A stretch of 6,634 nt of DNA from the NCBI GenBank assembly GCA_013694495.1, contig JACDCH010000351.1, forward strand, positions 1 through 6,634, given 5' to 3'. Each line of letters begins with the position of its first letter. Position 1 is the first letter of the stretch. Below the pieces are notes generated by a model that did not search any database, was not told the origin of the DNA, and worked only from the letters and a program-made list of their open reading frames with translations. Shown one piece after another: positions 4,506 to 6,634 of this stretch. A program made the position numbers and the translations under genes. The stretch comes from Acidimicrobiia bacterium (GTDB lineage: Bacteria; Actinomycetota; Acidimicrobiia; Acidimicrobiales; JACDCH01).

Positions 4506-6620
4506 ATGACGGGGGAGCGCGTCGACGTGACCGGCCAGCCCGTCGAGCTCCGCTCGCTCGACCTCGGGCGCTTCTTCCGTCCCCGGTCGGTGCTCGTCCT
4601 CGGGGCCAGCGACGCCGCCGGCAAGCCGTCGGCGTCGATCACCCGCAAGCTGCGGGGGTGGGCCGAGGCCAAGGGCGCCGAGGTGCACCTCGTCAACGCG
4701 GGGCGCGACGAGGTCGACGGGCACCCCTGCCACCGCCGGGTCGACGACGTCCCCGCCGACGAGGTCGACCTCGCCGTGATCCTCACCGCCGACGCGCACG
4801 AGGGCTTCCGCACCGTCCTCGCCAAGCGGCCTGCGTACGCGGTGATCTTCGCCGCGGGGTTCGCCGAGGTGGGACCGGAGGGCGAGGCCCGCCAGGGAGA
4901 GCTGGCCAAACTCGTCGCCGCATCCGGCACCCACCTGCTGGGCCCGAACACGAACCTCAACGCCTTCGAGCTCTTCCGCGACGACCTCGCCGGGCCGCGC
5001 CTGGCGCTCATCACCCAGTCCGGCCACCAGGGTCGGCCCATCTTCCAGGCCCAGGACATCGGGATCGCCCTGGGCTACTGGGCGCCGTGCGGCAACGAGG
5101 TCGACCTCGAGTTCGCCGACTTCGCCGCCTGGTTCGCCGAGCAGCCCGAGGTCGGCGTCGTCGCCGCCTACATCGAGGGGTTCAAGGACGGGAGGACGCT
5201 GCGCCTGGCGGCCGACCGATGCGCCGCAGCCGGCGTCCCCATCGTGTGCGTCAAGGTGGGCCGCACCGAGGCGGGACGGTCGATGGCCAAGAGCCACACC
5301 GGCCACCTCACAGGGTCCGACGCCGTGACGTCGGCGGTGTTCCGCCAGCACGGCATCACGCGGGTCGACGGCCTCGACGAGCTGCAGGACACCGCCGCCA
5401 TGCTGGCCCGGGCCCGTCCCCCAGCCACCGGTGGCGTCTGCGTGTACGCCATCTCCGGCGGCACCGGCGCCCACATGGCCGACCTCGCCGCCGCTGCCGG
5501 CCTCGCCCTCCCGGACCTCACCGCTGCGACCCAGGCCGCGCTGCACGAGTGGATCCCCGCCTACCTGCGCGTGTCGAACCCGGTCGACAGCGGCGGCCCG
5601 CCGGTGGCCGACGAGCGGGGGCGCAAGATCCTCGACGCGATCGTGGCCGACCCGAACGTCGGCGTCCTCGTCGTCCCCATCACCGGCGCGGTGGCGTTGC
5701 TGTCGATGCCGTTCGTGGAGGACCTCGTGGCCGTCGCCGAGGCCACCGACAAGCCCGTCTGCGTCGTGTGGGGCTCGCCCGTCGGCACCGAGGAGGCCCA
5801 TGCCGTCCTGCGGGCGTCGTCGCGCCTGATCACCTTCCGCACGTTCGCCAACTGCGTGCACGCGGTGCGGGCCTGGCTCGACTGGCACGAGTTCCGGGAC
5901 CGGCACCGCAGCCCGTTCGCCTCCCCGGTGCGGCGGCGACTGCCGGCCGCCGCCACCGTCGCCGACCTGCTCGGCCCGCCGGGCGGGCGCACCCTCACCG
6001 AGCACGAGTCCAAGCAGCTCCTCGTGGCCTACGGCATCCCGGTCACCCGCGAGGAGGTGGTCGGGACGGCGCGCGACGCGGTGAAGGCCGCCGAGTCGAT
6101 CGGCTGGCCCGTCGTGCTCAAGGCGTCGTCGCCCGACCTGGCCCACAAGTCCGACCGTGGCCTCGTCCGCCTCGGCCTGCGCACGGCCAGGGAGGTGCGG
6201 GACGCGCACCGCGAGCTGGCGGACGCGAGCGGCGGCGAGGTGCTCGTCGCCGAGCACGTCACGGGGGGCACCGAGTGCGTGCTCGGCATCAGCCACGACC
6301 AGCTCTTCGGCCCGGTCGTGCTCTTCGGCCTGGGCGGCGTCTTCGTCGAGGTGCTGGGCGACGTCGCGTTCCGCGTCCCGCCCTTCGACCGGGCCGAAGC
6401 GGCCCGCCTGGTCGATGAGGTGAAGGGAGCGGCCCTCCTGCGCGGGGCGCGAGGTCGGGCCCCCGGCGACATCCCTGCGCTGCTCGACGCGCTCGTGCGG
6501 CTGCAGCGCCTCGCCCTCGACCTGTCCACCGACCTCGCCGAGCTCGACGTCAACCCCCTCGTCGTGCGCCCTCGCGGCCAAGGCGTCATCGCGCTCGACG
6601 CCCTCGCCGTCCTCCGGTGA
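4506..6620 (+). CDS. Single-chain NDP-forming acyl-CoA synthetase (acetate--CoA ligase family)
   Basis: This 704-residue protein fuses the alpha- and beta-type parts of an ADP-forming acyl-CoA synthetase, which interconverts acyl-CoA, NDP and phosphate with acid, NTP and CoA through acyl-phosphate and phosphohistidine. In order there are a CoA-binding Rossmann domain (about 20-120, LVLGASDAAGKPSASI), a succinyl-CoA-ligase-like region (about 143-300) with LLGPNTN, ITQSGHQG, GNEVD and KSHTGHLTG, a second flavodoxin-like region with ISGGTGAHMAD (316-326) and NPVD (358-361), and a C-terminal ATP-grasp domain (about 497-704) with HKSDRG, LFGLGGVFVEV and ELDVNPL (679-685). His264 is the expected phosphorylated histidine and His547 the likely relay histidine of the ATP-grasp part. 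No GNAT acetyltransferase domain is fused. Some motifs depart from the usual forms (GPNT instead of GPNC, CGNE instead of SxGNE, HKSDRGL instead of HKSDxGG), so the acyl substrate may not be acetate. A cytosolic location is expected. The ATG lies 25 bases after the kinase stop. Confidence 0.92.
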   Translation: MTGERVDVTGQPVELRSLDLGRFFRPRSVLVLGASDAAGKPSASITRKLRGWAEAKGAEVHLVNAGRDEVDGHPCHRRVDDVPADEVDLAVILTADAHEGFRTVLAKRPAYAVIFAAGFAEVGPEGEARQGELAKLVAASGTHLLGPNTNLNAFELFRDDLAGPRLALITQSGHQGRPIFQAQDIGIALGYWAPCGNEVDLEFADFAAWFAEQPEVGVVAAYIEGFKDGRTLRLAADRCAAAGVPIVCVKVGRTEAGRSMAKSHTGHLTGSDAVTSAVFRQHGITRVDGLDELQDTAAMLARARPPATGGVCVYAISGGTGAHMADLAAAAGLALPDLTAATQAALHEWIPAYLRVSNPVDSGGPPVADERGRKILDAIVADPNVGVLVVPITGAVALLSMPFVEDLVAVAEATDKPVCVVWGSPVGTEEAHAVLRASSRLITFRTFANCVHAVRAWLDWHEFRDRHRSPFASPVRRRLPAAATVADLLGPPGGRTLTEHESKQLLVAYGIPVTREEVVGTARDAVKAAESIGWPVVLKASSPDLAHKSDRGLVRLGLRTAREVRDAHRELADASGGEVLVAEHVTGGTECVLGISHDQLFGPVVLFGLGGVFVEVLGDVAFRVPPFDRAEAARLVDEVKGAALLRGARGRAPGDIPALLDALVRLQRLALDLSTDLAELDVNPLVVRPRGQGVIALDALAVLR

Positions 6621-6634
6621 CGGGCGCCCTCGCC

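Noticed and set aside
2951..5059. 702-codon open frame on the minus strand opposite the kinase and part of the synthetase
   Set aside because: It is the antisense shadow of plus-strand genes with complete family motifs; long stop-free antisense frames are expected at this GC content.
4311..6581. 756-codon open frame on the minus strand opposite the NDP-forming synthetase
   Set aside because: The plus strand carries all motifs of the acyl-CoA synthetase; the antisense product is a low-complexity Gly/Arg/Ala/Asp mixture typical of a shadow.
1..6634. Search for a defence system, mobile element, CRISPR array, biosynthetic cluster or RNA gene
   Set aside because: No transposase, integrase, nuclease, repeat-spacer array, tRNA cloverleaf or rRNA-like segment was recognised; the content is ordinary chromosomal metabolism.

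Overview
The window is about 6.6 kb of very GC-rich DNA with almost exclusively G or C at third codon positions. Together with the gene content and an Asp/Thr-rich lipoprotein linker, this suggests a high-GC actinobacterium, possibly of the Acidimicrobiia type. That placement is inferred from composition and style, not from a marker gene. No mobile element, CRISPR array, tRNA or rRNA is visible. I see mostly ordinary chromosomal metabolism, with a few small details that merit checking.

Layout: (1) 2-1186 (+) is the C-terminal three quarters or so of an AMP-forming acyl-CoA synthetase, cut by the left edge. (2) 1263-2195 (+) is a sucrase/ferredoxin-like protein with the Cys/His set of a thioredoxin-like [2Fe-2S] ferredoxin. 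It probably starts at TTG, and a 27-codon reading frame bridges it to gene 1 with overlapping stop/start codons at both ends. (3) 2187-2219 is a hairpin carrying the stop codons of two convergent units. (4) On the minus strand, a secreted lipoprotein (2386-2910) is followed, with a GTGA overlap, by a small gene (2211-2389) whose frame is broken by an apparent one-base deletion. (5) 2911-2992 is a divergent intergenic region. (6) 2993-4480 (+) is an ABC1/AarF/UbiB-family atypical kinase. (7) 4506-6620 (+) is a 704-residue single-chain NDP-forming acyl-CoA synthetase.

Genes 1-2 and genes 6-7 read rightwards in two blocks, separated by the leftward lipoprotein pair. Two starts (2910 minus, 4506 plus) have a TANNNT hexamer exactly 6 nt upstream of ATG and no Shine-Dalgarno sequence, the arrangement expected for leaderless transcripts in actinobacteria. 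The two CoA ligases use opposite chemistries (acyl-adenylate versus phosphohistidine/acyl-phosphate), which suggests a cell that handles several organic acids. Nothing in the sequence shows that the genes form one pathway.
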